Assembly: GCF_036227225.1 (NCBI RefSeq) | Contig: NZ_CP109444.1 | Span: 10,645,501-10,709,500, forward strand | DNA length: 64,000 nt | Source: Streptomyces sp. NBC_01478 | GTDB taxonomy: Bacteria; Actinomycetota; Actinomycetes; Streptomycetales; Streptomycetaceae | Direction: 5' to 3' | The notes under the pieces: generated by a model | What the model saw: only the letters and a program-made list of their open reading frames with translations | The model's database searches: none | What the model was told of the DNA's origin: nothing | Translations under genes and position numbers: made by a program | Shown: positions 42,904-51,403 of the stretch, piece after piece | Numbering within the stretch: the stretch's first letter is position 1 | How the letters are laid out: the number at the start of each line of letters is the position of its first letter

Positions 42904-44238
42904 ATGACCACCCTTCACGAACCCGCCGTCCCTTCCACCTCCGTCGAGCTGTCGGTGTGGCCGGCCTCGACCGCCGAGCCCCGACCGGGCGACCTGGCCG
43001 TGGGCGGCGTATCGCTCGCGGAGATCGCCGACCGCTTCGGCACCCCCGTCTACGTCCTCGACGAGAACGAGGTCCGCGACCGCTGCCGTACCTACCGGAA
43101 CGCCTTCCCCGAGGCCGAAGTCCTGTACGCGGCAAAGGCGTTCCTGTGCCGGGCCATGGTCCACTGGATGGAAGAGGAGGGTCTCGGCCTCGACGTCTGC
43201 TCCGCCGGCGAACTGGAACTCGCGGTCACCACCGGCTTCCCGCCGGAGCGGATGGTCCTGCACGGCAACGCCAAGTCCCCACGGGACCTGGAGACAGCCC
43301 TCCGCCTCGGCGTGGGCCGCATCGTCATCGACAGCCCGTCTGAGATCGCGCGGCTGGCCGCCGCCGTAGGCCCCGGGGGCCACCAGAAAGTCATGGTCCG
43401 CGTGGTGCCCGGCATCAGCGCCGGCGGCCACGAGAAGATCCGCACCGGCACGGACGACCAGAAGTTCGGCCTGTCCATCTCCGACGGCTACGCCCAGCAC
43501 GCCATCACCCGCATACTCGATCAGCCACAACTCGAACTGACGGGCCTGCACTGCCACTTGGGCTCGCAGATCACGAGCGTCAAGCCGTACCTCGCCGCCA
43601 TGCGCCGCATGGTCGGCCTCATGGCCAGACTGCGCGAGCAACACGGCCTGGTCCTGCCCGAACTCGACCTGGGCGGAGGCCACGGCATCGCCTACCGCCC
43701 CGGGGACGAGGCCCTCGATCTGACCACGCTGGCCCGCAGGGTGCGCACCGAGCTCGCCGAGGCGTGCGCCGCGGCCCGGCTCCCCGTGCCGCGCCTGATC
43801 ATCGAACCGGGGCGTGCGATCGCCGGCCCGGCAGGCATCGCGCTCCACCACGTGCTGGCCGTGAAGCGCACGGGCGACCAGCTGTTCGTCGCGGTGGACG
43901 GCGGCATGAGCGACAACCCGCGGCCGGCACTGTACGGCGTGCGGTACGCACCACGCCTCATCGGCCGGCACAGCACCGCCGACCCGGCCCGAGTGACCGT
44001 CGTGGGCCGGCACTGCGAGGCCGGAGACATCCTGGCCGCCGAAGTCGAACTCCCCGACGACGTACGCCCGGGAGACCTGCTCGCCGTGCCGGTGTCCGGC
44101 GCCTACCACCTCTCCATGGCGTCCGGCTACAACCTGCTCGGCCGCCCACCGGTGGCCGCCGTACGCGACGGCCACGCCCGCCTCCTCGTACGCCGCGAGT
44201 CCCCGGACGACATCCGCAGCCGCGACGTGGGCCTGTAG
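42904..44238 (+). CDS. Diaminopimelate decarboxylase-like PLP enzyme
   Basis: A 444-residue fold-type III decarboxylase. PLP lysine lies in LYAAKAF, then GLDVCSAGELE, HCHLGSQI, LDLGGGHGIAY, the phosphate-binding EPGRAIAG, and the second-subunit Cys in VGRHCEAGDIL with SGAYHLSMASGYN. These fit LysA (meso-diaminopimelate to lysine). Related enzymes act on other D/L amino acids in secondary pathways. Streptomyces usually has a housekeeping lysA elsewhere, so this is likely a second copy under control of the stress array. Cadaverine or lysine supply under K+ stress is speculation. Confidence 0.8.
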   Translation: MTTLHEPAVPSTSVELSVWPASTAEPRPGDLAVGGVSLAEIADRFGTPVYVLDENEVRDRCRTYRNAFPEAEVLYAAKAFLCRAMVHWMEEEGLGLDVCSAGELELAVTTGFPPERMVLHGNAKSPRDLETALRLGVGRIVIDSPSEIARLAAAVGPGGHQKVMVRVVPGISAGGHEKIRTGTDDQKFGLSISDGYAQHAITRILDQPQLELTGLHCHLGSQITSVKPYLAAMRRMVGLMARLREQHGLVLPELDLGGGHGIAYRPGDEALDLTTLARRVRTELAEACAAARLPVPRLIIEPGRAIAGPAGIALHHVLAVKRTGDQLFVAVDGGMSDNPRPALYGVRYAPRLIGRHSTADPARVTVVGRHCEAGDILAAEVELPDDVRPGDLLAVPVSGAYHLSMASGYNLLGRPPVAAVRDGHARLLVRRESPDDIRSRDVGL

Positions 44239-44281
44239 CTCGCAGTGCTTCCCGCGTCGGGCTGTGGACCGCGGAAGGGCT

Positions 44282-44656
44282 TCAACGCTGCTCCAACTCC
44301 CCGATCCGGGCCACGGTCGCTCCACTCTTCGGGCACACCCACACCGCCGTGTCCGCCACGACCGTCGCCGTCAGCGGATGCGTGTCCGGGTGATCCGGGC
44401 AGCGCGGCCAGACCGCCGGTGCGCCCTCGGACCACAGCGCCTCCACCGCCCATTCCTGGACCTGATCCGCGAGGTTCGACAACTGCTCCGCCGCGGTGCC
44501 GCCCAGCGGCGAAGTGAAACCCTGGCCGGTGCCGTCCGGGGCGTGGAGCATGATCCCGTAGCTGTCGTCCACGCGGATGCGCGGCTGCACCGCGCACTGC
44601 GCCCGGAGGTCCCGCAGGACCGTCTCCAGGGCTTCGGAGATTTCCACGTCCGTCAT
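44282..44656 (-). CDS. Hypothetical protein with C-terminal zinc-knuckle-like motif
   Basis: A 124-residue protein beginning MTDVEISEALETVLRDLRAQ. The first two thirds look helical and beta mixed with no known domain; the last part has CPDHPDTHPL and VWVCPKSGATVARIG, possibly a metal-binding knuckle of Cys and His residues. A start three codons earlier is possible. It is convergent with the decarboxylase gene, with 43 bp between the stops. I do not recognise a function. Confidence 0.6.
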   Translation of the reverse strand: MTDVEISEALETVLRDLRAQCAVQPRIRVDDSYGIMLHAPDGTGQGFTSPLGGTAAEQLSNLADQVQEWAVEALWSEGAPAVWPRCPDHPDTHPLTATVVADTAVWVCPKSGATVARIGELEQR

Positions 44657-44786
44657 GGCTTCCACTATGCCGCTGACCGGACGAGCGGGGGACGCCGAGG
44701 CGGGGAAGGAGCTGGTCCGGCGTCCTGTGAGGATGGGGCGGGGCTACCGACCGGCTGCCCTTGATGCGTACGAAGGAGCAGTTCGG

Positions 44787-45437
44787 GTGCCGCAGCAGCA
44801 GCGACCGCAGGGTCCGGTCGAGCGGATGGAACACCATCAGGTCGCGATCTACCTCGCGGCGATGGCTGTGGGCGCGCTGCTCGGCTGGGTCGCCCCCGCG
44901 GCGGGCCCGGGACTGGAGCACGCCATCAACCCGGTGCTCGGGGCGCTGTTGTTCGTCACCTTCCTCCAGGTCCCGGCTGCCGAACTGGTCCGCTCGTTGC
45001 GCGACGGTCGCTTCCTGTCTGCCGCGCTGGTGGTGAACTTCGTGGTGGTGCCGCTGATGACCGCCACCCTGCTGGTCGTGGTCGCCTCCCAGGTCCCCAA
45101 GCTCGGCGACAGGTTCGCCGACGTAGCGTCGGTCATTCCCTTCTACGTCGTCTTCCTGCTGGTCATGGCGCTCGCCGGCAGAGCGGTGGCCCGCGTCTTC
45201 CGTCTCGAACCCCCGGCCGGCCGCGCGATCGTCTTCACCGGCGCCACCCGTAACTCCCTCGTCGTCCTGCCGCTCGCCCTCGCCCTGCCCGACGACCTGG
45301 CCGTCGCGGCGGTCGTCGTGGTCACCCAGACCCTGGTGGAGGTCGTGGGCATGGTCACCTACGTCCGCCTGGTGCCCCGGCTGATCCCCGAACGGACCGG
45401 GCAGCCGGACGGGTTGCCCGCCCTCTCTCGCAGGTGA
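44787..45437 (+). CDS. Short bile-acid/arsenite-type transporter
   Basis: A 216-residue membrane protein with about six TM helices. Segments such as NPVLGALLFVTFLQVP, ALVVNFVVVPLMTATLLV and GRAIVFTGATRNSLVVLPLALALP belong to the bile acid:sodium symporter/ACR3 superfamily. Full members have about 300-330 residues and 10 TM helices; here the stretch between VVPLMTATLL and SVIPFYVVFLL is much shorter, so a central part seems lost. The GTG at 44787 has AGGAG 8 bases upstream. It could be a functional short form or a decayed pump. Confidence 0.6.
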   Translation: MPQQQRPQGPVERMEHHQVAIYLAAMAVGALLGWVAPAAGPGLEHAINPVLGALLFVTFLQVPAAELVRSLRDGRFLSAALVVNFVVVPLMTATLLVVVASQVPKLGDRFADVASVIPFYVVFLLVMALAGRAVARVFRLEPPAGRAIVFTGATRNSLVVLPLALALPDDLAVAAVVVVTQTLVEVVGMVTYVRLVPRLIPERTGQPDGLPALSRR

Positions 45438-45524
45438 TGGGGGTGTGCCGTGCGTCTGGCGTCGGCCAGGTGCAGGCGTGCCCGGCGGGCCTCGTCCTGC
45501 CCGAGGTCGGCGCACCGGCCTTAT

Positions 45525-45540
45525 TTGCGCATTGACGCAA
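45525..45540 (+). promoter_or_regulatory. ArsR-type operator TTGC-N8-GCAA
   Basis: TTGCGCATTGACGCAA is an inverted repeat of the form used by ArsR-family repressors. The related TTGCGTATCCATGCAA lies over the start codon of the ArsR gene at 50246. Two sites with the same arms in the window suggest the same repressor controls both. Confidence 0.55.
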
Positions 45541-45623
45541 CAAGGGGCACACTCTTGGGGTCGGGTCCTGTGCGTGCGCTGAGCGCGGACGGGGCACAGC
45601 CACATCACGGATCGGAGGCAGCC

Positions 45624-45671
45624 ATGGGTGCCGACCCTCCTAGTCCGCGCTGCCTCCTGGGTACTCGCTGA
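45624..45671 (+). CDS. Possible 15-residue leader peptide
   Basis: ATG preceded by ATCGGAGGC gives MGADPPSPRCLLGTR. The ribosome site is as good as that of the main genes, and the frame ends 206 bp before the permease start. It could act as an upstream regulatory ORF, with a single Cys codon and two consecutive Pro codons as possible stall points. It may also be chance. Confidence 0.3.
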   Translation: MGADPPSPRCLLGTR

Positions 45672-45877
45672 CTTTCGTACACCTGGGCCGTCGGCCCTGG
45701 TTCTCCCGCGCCGGTCGCGGCCCCCGTCCCGCCGAGGCGACGGTCGGCCCGCAGGCGCACACCCCTTCCTTACCTGTCTTTCCCATGCTGCGTGGGTGAG
45801 CCCCGCTCTGCCGTCGGCGCGTCCGTCGCGGCCGGGTCATGGCGGCGTGCCCAGAGTGTGGGCGGAGGTCTCCCGTG

Positions 45878-47653
45878 ATGTCGTTCCGTACGGACACCAA
45901 AACCCCTGAGCCGTCGCCGACGGCGACGCGCACGCCCCTGGTCGCGCGGCTGCCGGGGCGTCTGTCGCAGTTCTCCTGGGTGGACGCGGCGGTCGCCGCA
46001 GCCGTGCTGGTGACCTTGTATGTCGTGCTGCGCGTGGGCCACGGCACCACCGTTGCCTTCAGTACCCATCAGAACGTCCACGTCGACACCGATCCGGCCC
46101 GGCTCCCCTATGACGCGGCGCGCTCGCTGCTGCGTATGTTCGTCGCGCTGGCCCTGTCGGTCGTGTTCACGTTCGTCTACGCCTATGCCGCGGCGAAGAG
46201 CAGGCGGTTGGAGCGGATCCTGATCCCGGCGCTGGACATCCTCCAGTCCGTCCCCGTGCTCGGCTTCCTCACCGTGGCGGTGACCGGGTTCATCGCCCTC
46301 TTCCCCGGCTCGATGCTGGGTCTGGAGTTCGCGTCGATCTTCGCGATCTTCACCTCGCAGGCGTGGAACATGACGTTCGGCTTCTACTACTCCCTCACCT
46401 CCCTCCCGCGTGAACTCGACGAGCTGTCACGGTCGTTCGGCTTCACGCGGTGGATGCGGTTCTGGAAGGTGGAGGTGCCGGCCGGGATGATCGGCCTGGT
46501 CTGGAACGGCATGATGAGCTTCGGCGGCGGCTGGTTCTTCCTGGTCGCCTCGGAGGCCATCAGCGTCAACAACCAGCAGTACGCCCTGCCCGGCGTCGGC
46601 TCCTACGCGGGCGCCGCCATCACCGACGGCGACCTGGGCAAGGTCGGCTGGGCCATCCTCACCATGGCGGTCATGGTCATCGGCGTGAACTTCCTGTTCT
46701 GGCGTCCGCTGACGGCCTGGGCGGAGAAGTTCAAGAACGAGCAGTCCGAGGCGAGCGAGGTACAGCGCTCCGTCGTCCTCGACTTCCTGCGCCGCTCGCA
46801 CTGGCCGCAACTCCTCGGGCGGGTACTGCGCCCGGTCGGCCGTGGGCTGAGCGCGGCGGGCCGGGTCCTGGGCCGCGACGACCGGCCGCTCGCCGTGGAC
46901 CACAGCCGGCAACGCACTGGCGACGTCGTCTTCGCCGTCATCGCGGGCGGCCTGATCCTGTGGGGCCTGGCCGATCTCGGCAACTATCTCTACGACCGCA
47001 CCGGCCTCGGCGTGTTCGGCGAACCGCTGCTGCTCGGACTGGCCACGCTGGCAAGGGTGTTGGTGCTGGTCGCGCTGGCCACGGTGATCTGGGTGCCGAT
47101 CGGCGTGAAGATCGGCTTCTCGCCCCGGCTGACCCGCATCGCCCAGCCGGTGGTCCAGGTGCTGGCGTCCTTCCCCGCCAACTTCCTCTTCCCCCTTGCC
47201 GTGTGGTTCTTCCTGCGGACCGGCCTGTCCATCAACGTCGGCGGCACGCTGCTGATGGCGCTCGGCGCCCAGTGGTACATCCTGTTCAACTCCATCGCCG
47301 GCGCCATGGCCATCCCCTCCGACCTGCGCGAGGCCATGGACGACCTGGGCGTGACCGGCTGGCAGCGCTGGAAGCGGCTGATCATCCCGGGAATCTTCCC
47401 CTCTTATGTCACCGGCGGGATCACCGCCTCCGGCGGCGCCTGGAACGCCTCGATCGTCTCCGAGGTCGTCACCTTCGGCGGTACGACGCTGACGGCCACC
47501 GGCCTGGGCGCGTACATCGCGAAGGCCACCGAGAGCGGCGACTACCCGCACCTGATCGCCGGGGTCGCCGTGATGAGTGTCTACGTCGTCGCCCTGAACC
47601 GGCTGCTGTGGCGCCGCCTGTACCGGCTGGCCGAAGCGCGCTACTCCCTCTGA
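45878..47653 (+). CDS. Two-domain ABC transporter permease (NitT/TauT-like)
   Basis: A 591-residue membrane protein built of two BPD_transp_1 permease domains in one chain (about residues 80-285 and 375-585). Each has an EAA-type loop: ELDELSRSFGFTRWMRFWKVEVPAG in the first half (seen as RSFGFTRWMRFW) and REAMDDLGVTGWQRWKRLIIPG in the second. No substrate-binding protein gene is nearby. The ATG at 45878 is one codon after a GTG; GGAGG is upstream. It works with the ATPase 34 bp downstream. Substrate unknown; the neighbouring MgtC and CorA genes hint at an inorganic ion. Confidence 0.8.
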   Translation: MSFRTDTKTPEPSPTATRTPLVARLPGRLSQFSWVDAAVAAAVLVTLYVVLRVGHGTTVAFSTHQNVHVDTDPARLPYDAARSLLRMFVALALSVVFTFVYAYAAAKSRRLERILIPALDILQSVPVLGFLTVAVTGFIALFPGSMLGLEFASIFAIFTSQAWNMTFGFYYSLTSLPRELDELSRSFGFTRWMRFWKVEVPAGMIGLVWNGMMSFGGGWFFLVASEAISVNNQQYALPGVGSYAGAAITDGDLGKVGWAILTMAVMVIGVNFLFWRPLTAWAEKFKNEQSEASEVQRSVVLDFLRRSHWPQLLGRVLRPVGRGLSAAGRVLGRDDRPLAVDHSRQRTGDVVFAVIAGGLILWGLADLGNYLYDRTGLGVFGEPLLLGLATLARVLVLVALATVIWVPIGVKIGFSPRLTRIAQPVVQVLASFPANFLFPLAVWFFLRTGLSINVGGTLLMALGAQWYILFNSIAGAMAIPSDLREAMDDLGVTGWQRWKRLIIPGIFPSYVTGGITASGGAWNASIVSEVVTFGGTTLTATGLGAYIAKATESGDYPHLIAGVAVMSVYVVALNRLLWRRLYRLAEARYSL

Positions 47654-47687
47654 ACTTCCCTCTTCCTGAACGTATTTGGAGCACGTC

Positions 47688-49103
47688 ATGGTGCTGAACA
47701 TCCTGCGCAACCTCCGCGCCGACCGGGCCGCCCGGGCCGGCCTCGCCCACCTCACCGCCGAGCGGTCCCGCCCTGCCGACGGCGAACTGCTCCTGGAGAC
47801 AGTCGGGTTGACCAAGTCCTACGCCGGGGCCGACGGCGAACTGCCCGTCCTGTCCGGCATCGACCTCCAGGTCCGCGCCGGTGAAGTCGTCGCCCTGCTC
47901 GGCAAGTCGGGCTCGGGCAAGTCGACGCTGCTGCGCTGCATGGCCGGTCTGCTGCCGGTCAGCTCCGGCACCGTCACCTACAAGAACACCCCGCTCACCG
48001 GCGCCAACCCCGGTACGGCCATGGTGTTCCAGACCTTCGCCCTGCTGCCCTGGCTGACCGTGCAGCAGAACGTCGAACTGGGCTTGGAGGCCAAGGGAGT
48101 TCCGGCCGCCGAGCGGGCGGACGCGGCCCGGCACGCCATCGACCTGATCGGCCTGGACGGCTTCGAGTCGGCGTACCCGAAGGAGCTTTCCGGCGGAATG
48201 CGCCAACGCGTCGGATTCGCAAGGGCGTTGGTCGTCGAACCGGACGTACTGATGATGGACGAGCCGTTCTCCGCCCTCGACGTCCTGACCGCCGAGAACC
48301 TGCGCGGCGAGCTGATGGAGCTGTGGGAGTCGGGCCAGTTCCCGACCCGGGCGATCGTGTTGGTCACCCACAACATCGAGGAGGCCGTACTGATGGCCGA
48401 CCGGATCGTCGTCCTCGGCGCCCGGCCCTACGGCACGATCCGCGAGGTCTTCGAGGTCGGCCTGGACCGGCCCCGCGACCGCAACTCGGCGGCCTTCGAG
48501 GACCTGATCGACCGCGTCTACCGCACCATGACCGGACGGCACAAGGAGGGCCGCACCCCTGGTCGGGCAGAGCCGATCGAGCTGGAGAAGCGCACCGCGG
48601 CCAACACCCCGCTGCCCACCGCGAGCGTGGACGGGCTGTCCGGCCTGGCGGAGATGATCGCCCACAGCGGCGGACGGGCCGACCTGGCGGACCTCGCCGA
48701 CGACCTCGGCCTGGAGATCGACGACATCCTGCCCCTCGTCGACGCCCTCGACCTCCTCGGCTTCGCCGCCGTGCACGGTGACGACCTGCTGCTGACCGAC
48801 ACCGGTTCCGAGTTCGCCGGCGCCGACGTGCAGAAGTCCAAGAGCATCTTCGCCCAGGCGGCAGTCAACGCGCCGCTGGTGCGGCTGATCACCAGCAGCC
48901 TGCGCCAGAACCCGGACGGCACCCTGCGCGCCGGCTTCTTCCGCGACGTGCTGGCCCACCACTTCACCAGCGAGCAGGTCACCCGCCAGCTGGAGACGGC
49001 CACCGACTGGGGCCGTTATGCCGAGTTGTACTCGTACGACGCCGAGCCGCAGGAGTACCGGCTCGACGAGAACGACACCGCACGGGCTGTACGGAGGGGG
49101 TAG
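47688..49103 (+). CDS. ABC transporter ATPase with AAA-associated C-terminal domain
   Basis: A 471-residue ATPase. Walker A GKSGSGKST, Q-loop FQTFALLPW, signature LSGGMRQR, Walker B VLMMDEP and switch His VTHN are all present. After residue 300 a second domain of 150 residues (LAEMIAHSGGRADLADLADD, then QKSKSIFAQAAVNAPLVRLI) matches the AAA-associated C-terminal domain found on some nitrate/taurine-type ATPases. That domain is probably regulatory. The ATG at 47688 follows TTTGGAG. It is 4 bp upstream of mgtC, so one operon of permease, ATPase and MgtC. Confidence 0.85.
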   Translation: MVLNILRNLRADRAARAGLAHLTAERSRPADGELLLETVGLTKSYAGADGELPVLSGIDLQVRAGEVVALLGKSGSGKSTLLRCMAGLLPVSSGTVTYKNTPLTGANPGTAMVFQTFALLPWLTVQQNVELGLEAKGVPAAERADAARHAIDLIGLDGFESAYPKELSGGMRQRVGFARALVVEPDVLMMDEPFSALDVLTAENLRGELMELWESGQFPTRAIVLVTHNIEEAVLMADRIVVLGARPYGTIREVFEVGLDRPRDRNSAAFEDLIDRVYRTMTGRHKEGRTPGRAEPIELEKRTAANTPLPTASVDGLSGLAEMIAHSGGRADLADLADDLGLEIDDILPLVDALDLLGFAAVHGDDLLLTDTGSEFAGADVQKSKSIFAQAAVNAPLVRLITSSLRQNPDGTLRAGFFRDVLAHHFTSEQVTRQLETATDWGRYAELYSYDAEPQEYRLDENDTARAVRRG

Positions 49104-49107
49104 ACCG

Positions 49108-49800
49108 ATGAACACGTTGCACTTCGCCACCGGCCTTGGCGCCGGGTTGTCCTCAGGCGCGCTCATCGGCATCGAGCGGCAGTGGCGCCAGCGGATGGCC
49201 GGTCTGCGCACTCACACGCTCGTCGCGACCGGCTCGGCGCTCTTCGTTCTGCTGTCCAGCTCCTTCGGTACCGGCGACCCCAGCCGGGTGGCCGCCCAGG
49301 TGGTCTCCGGCATTGGCTTCCTCGGCGCGGGTGTCATCATGCGCGACGGAGTGAACGTCTCCGGCATCAACACCGCGGCCACGCTGTGGTGTTCGGCCGC
49401 CGTGGGTTCGCTCGCCGGGGCCGGACTGCCCGGTTACGCACTCGCCGGGGCGGCCGCGATCGTCGCTGTGAACACCGCCGTACGCGGGCTGGCCCAGCGC
49501 TTGGACCGCCAGCCTGGCTCAGGCGAAGAGGTGCCGACGCCGTACTGCGTGGAGGCCGTGGTGTCGGCCTGCGACGAGGCCCACGTCCGCACCCTGCTCG
49601 TGCAGGCTCTGCTGGAGGCCGGTTCCGCCAGCCGCCTGCACGCGGTCGCCTCCACCAGTGACGGGGACGACGGCCAGGTCCTGATACGTGCCGAGATCAC
49701 CTCCGCCGGCGCCGACAGCACGCCGGTGGAGAGCGCGGTCGCCCGCATCAGTATGGAACCGGCCGTCGTCTCCGCCCTGTGGCGGCAAACGGTCGTATGA
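49108..49800 (+). CDS. MgtC/SapB-family membrane protein
   Basis: A 230-residue protein. The N-terminal half has four to five TM helices with the family signature GALIGIERQWRQRMAGLRTHTLV and VVSGIGFLGAGVIMRDG; the C-terminal half is a soluble ACT-like domain. MgtC proteins are linked to survival at low Mg2+ and to control of membrane ATP synthase or transporters; direct transport of Mg2+ is not established. GGAGGGGG lies 9 bases before the ATG. Third gene of the ABC operon. Confidence 0.88.
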   Translation: MNTLHFATGLGAGLSSGALIGIERQWRQRMAGLRTHTLVATGSALFVLLSSSFGTGDPSRVAAQVVSGIGFLGAGVIMRDGVNVSGINTAATLWCSAAVGSLAGAGLPGYALAGAAAIVAVNTAVRGLAQRLDRQPGSGEEVPTPYCVEAVVSACDEAHVRTLLVQALLEAGSASRLHAVASTSDGDDGQVLIRAEITSAGADSTPVESAVARISMEPAVVSALWRQTVV

Positions 49801-49838
49801 GGACTGGGAGTTCGGTGCTCGATATGACGACAGGGAGC

Positions 49839-50246
49839 TCAGTGCTCGACGACCGGGCGGCGCCGGGCCCGTGCCGCGGCAGGGCGTTCCTGTGCGACGG
49901 CCGCGGGCACCTCGTCCGCCTCCGCCGCGTCCTCCGGAACTCCGGCGGCGTCACCCGCCAGCACCGCGCTCTCCAACAGCGCCCGCACCTGCCGCCCGGC
50001 GGCCCGGTAGTAGATCCGCGTGCCCTCGCGCCGGGAGGTGACCAGCCCGGCCGCGCGCAGCCTCGCCAGGTGCTGGGAGGTGGCCGCGACGTGCGCGCCG
50101 ATCAGCTCCGCCAGTCGGCTGACCGGCAGTTCCTGCTCGTTCAGCGCCCACAGCAGCCGGTACCTGGACGGGTCGGCCACCGCCTTCAGCACGGCCACCG
50201 CCTGCTCGGCCGCACCCGCGTCCCAGACTCCTCCTTGCGTATCCAT
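49839..50246 (-). CDS. ArsR-family transcriptional repressor
   Basis: A 135-residue regulator. The winged helix-turn-helix covers residues 12-90 (LKAVADPSRYRLLWALNEQELPVSRLAEL, then AATSQHLARLRAAGLV). It lacks the Cys motif of metal-sensing ArsR proteins; His residues near AHVAATSQH could be ligands, but need not be. The C-terminus is Ala/Arg/Glu-rich. The start codon at 50246 lies inside the operator TTGCGTATCCATGCAA, which suggests autoregulation of a leaderless transcript. Divergent from corA and convergent with mgtC. Confidence 0.82.
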   Translation of the reverse strand: MDTQGGVWDAGAAEQAVAVLKAVADPSRYRLLWALNEQELPVSRLAELIGAHVAATSQHLARLRAAGLVTSRREGTRIYYRAAGRQVRALLESAVLAGDAAGVPEDAAEADEVPAAVAQERPAAARARRRPVVEH

Positions 50247-50250
50247 GCAA
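50235..50250. promoter_or_regulatory. ArsR-type operator over the repressor start codon
   Basis: TTGCGTATCCATGCAA (TTGC-N8-GCAA) overlaps the start codon of the ArsR gene and lies 62 bp upstream of the first corA gene. Its twin is at 45525-45540. Confidence 0.55.
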
Positions 50251-50311
50251 CTATGGTACCGGCGGCACGCGCCGCCGGGCCGCGCCTGCCACGAGGGGTC
50301 GGAGGACAGCC

Positions 50312-51337
50312 ATGACGGCCGAGAGCACTTCGCGACAGCCCGTCCCCGTCGTCGACTGCGCCCTGTACGAGTACGGCCGCCGCCGACCAGGGCACCTGCC
50401 GCTCGACGAGGCGCTGAACGTCGCCCGCACCACTCCCGGCGGGTTCGTCTGGATCGGTCTGCACGCGCCGGACGCCGACCAACTCCAGGTGGTGGCACGC
50501 GCCTTCGGCCTGCACCCCCTCGCCGTCGAGGACGCCCTGGAAGCCCACCAGCGCCCCAAACTGGAGCGCTACGACGACACCCTCTTCCTCGTCCTGCGCA
50601 CCGCCGTCTACCTCGAACACGACGTACTGACCCCCACCACCGACATCGTCGGCACCGGCGAGATCATGGCCTTCGCCGGCCGCGACTTCATCGTCGTCGT
50701 CCGCCATGACCCCGCCCAGCACCTCGGGCCTGTGCGCCGCCGCCTGGAGGGCGACCCCGAGCGCCTCGCCCACGGACCCGTCGCCGTCCTGCACGCGATC
50801 GCGGACGCGGTCGTCGACCAGTACCTCGATGTCGTCACCGCCCTGGAGACCGATGCCGAGCAGGTCGAGAACGACGCCTTCTCCCCGGACGTCGGACACG
50901 ACGTCGGCCGCGTCTACCAGCTCAAACGCGAACTCCTCGAACTCCGGCGCACCGTCGCCCCGCTGGCCCAGCCGCTGCGCGACCTGGCCGAACGCCGCGT
51001 CCCCGGAGTGGACCGGGAAATGGCCGCCTATTTCCGCGACGTCGCCGACCACCTCGCCCAGGCCGCCGAACGTGTCGGCGTCCTGACCGAACTCGTCGAC
51101 AACGCCCTGTCCATGGCCCTCGCCCAGACCGGCGTCCAGCAGAACCACGACATGCGCCGCATCAGTGCCGCCGCCGCGCTCATCGCCGTACCGGTCGCTG
51201 TGGCCGGTGTGTACGGCATGAACTTCGACCACATGCCGGAACTGCGCCAGCACTTCGGCTACCCGGCGATGCTGATCTCCACCGCGGTCCTCGTCACCGT
51301 TGTCTACCTGGTCTTCCGCCGTAAGCACTGGCTCTGA
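50312..51337 (+). CDS. corA: CorA-family divalent cation channel 1
   Basis: A 341-residue protein. A large cytoplasmic funnel domain (residues 1-275: GFVWIGLHAPDADQL, HPLAVEDALEAHQRPKLERYDD) is followed by two TM helices joined by the hallmark loop YGMNF with HMPEL. CorA forms pentameric Mg2+ (also Co2+/Ni2+) channels. The ATG has GAGGAC upstream. It is followed 66 bp later by a paralogue, and an ArsR gene is divergent. Confidence 0.9.
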   Translation: MTAESTSRQPVPVVDCALYEYGRRRPGHLPLDEALNVARTTPGGFVWIGLHAPDADQLQVVARAFGLHPLAVEDALEAHQRPKLERYDDTLFLVLRTAVYLEHDVLTPTTDIVGTGEIMAFAGRDFIVVVRHDPAQHLGPVRRRLEGDPERLAHGPVAVLHAIADAVVDQYLDVVTALETDAEQVENDAFSPDVGHDVGRVYQLKRELLELRRTVAPLAQPLRDLAERRVPGVDREMAAYFRDVADHLAQAAERVGVLTELVDNALSMALAQTGVQQNHDMRRISAAAALIAVPVAVAGVYGMNFDHMPELRQHFGYPAMLISTAVLVTVVYLVFRRKHWL

Positions 51338-51403
51338 CGCCCGTCCTACGGTTGTTTGGCACACTGTCCGGATCCGAACCCGTTGGATGGAGGAGAAGCC
51401 CGC

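Larger units (their letters stand above)
45438..45877. other. 440-bp leader region of the ABC/MgtC operon
   Basis: Contains an ArsR-type operator at 45525-45540, a 15-residue uORF at 45624-45671, and a GC-rich stretch of about 200 bp with several possible stems before the permease start. No match to the M-box or ydaO aptamer wording was found by eye. Confidence 0.5.

Noticed and set aside
45600..45877. M-box Mg2+ riboswitch in front of the ABC/MgtC operon
   Set aside because: The conserved GTTAGGTGAGGCTCC-type and terminal aptamer segments are not present; only a uORF and generic stems are seen.
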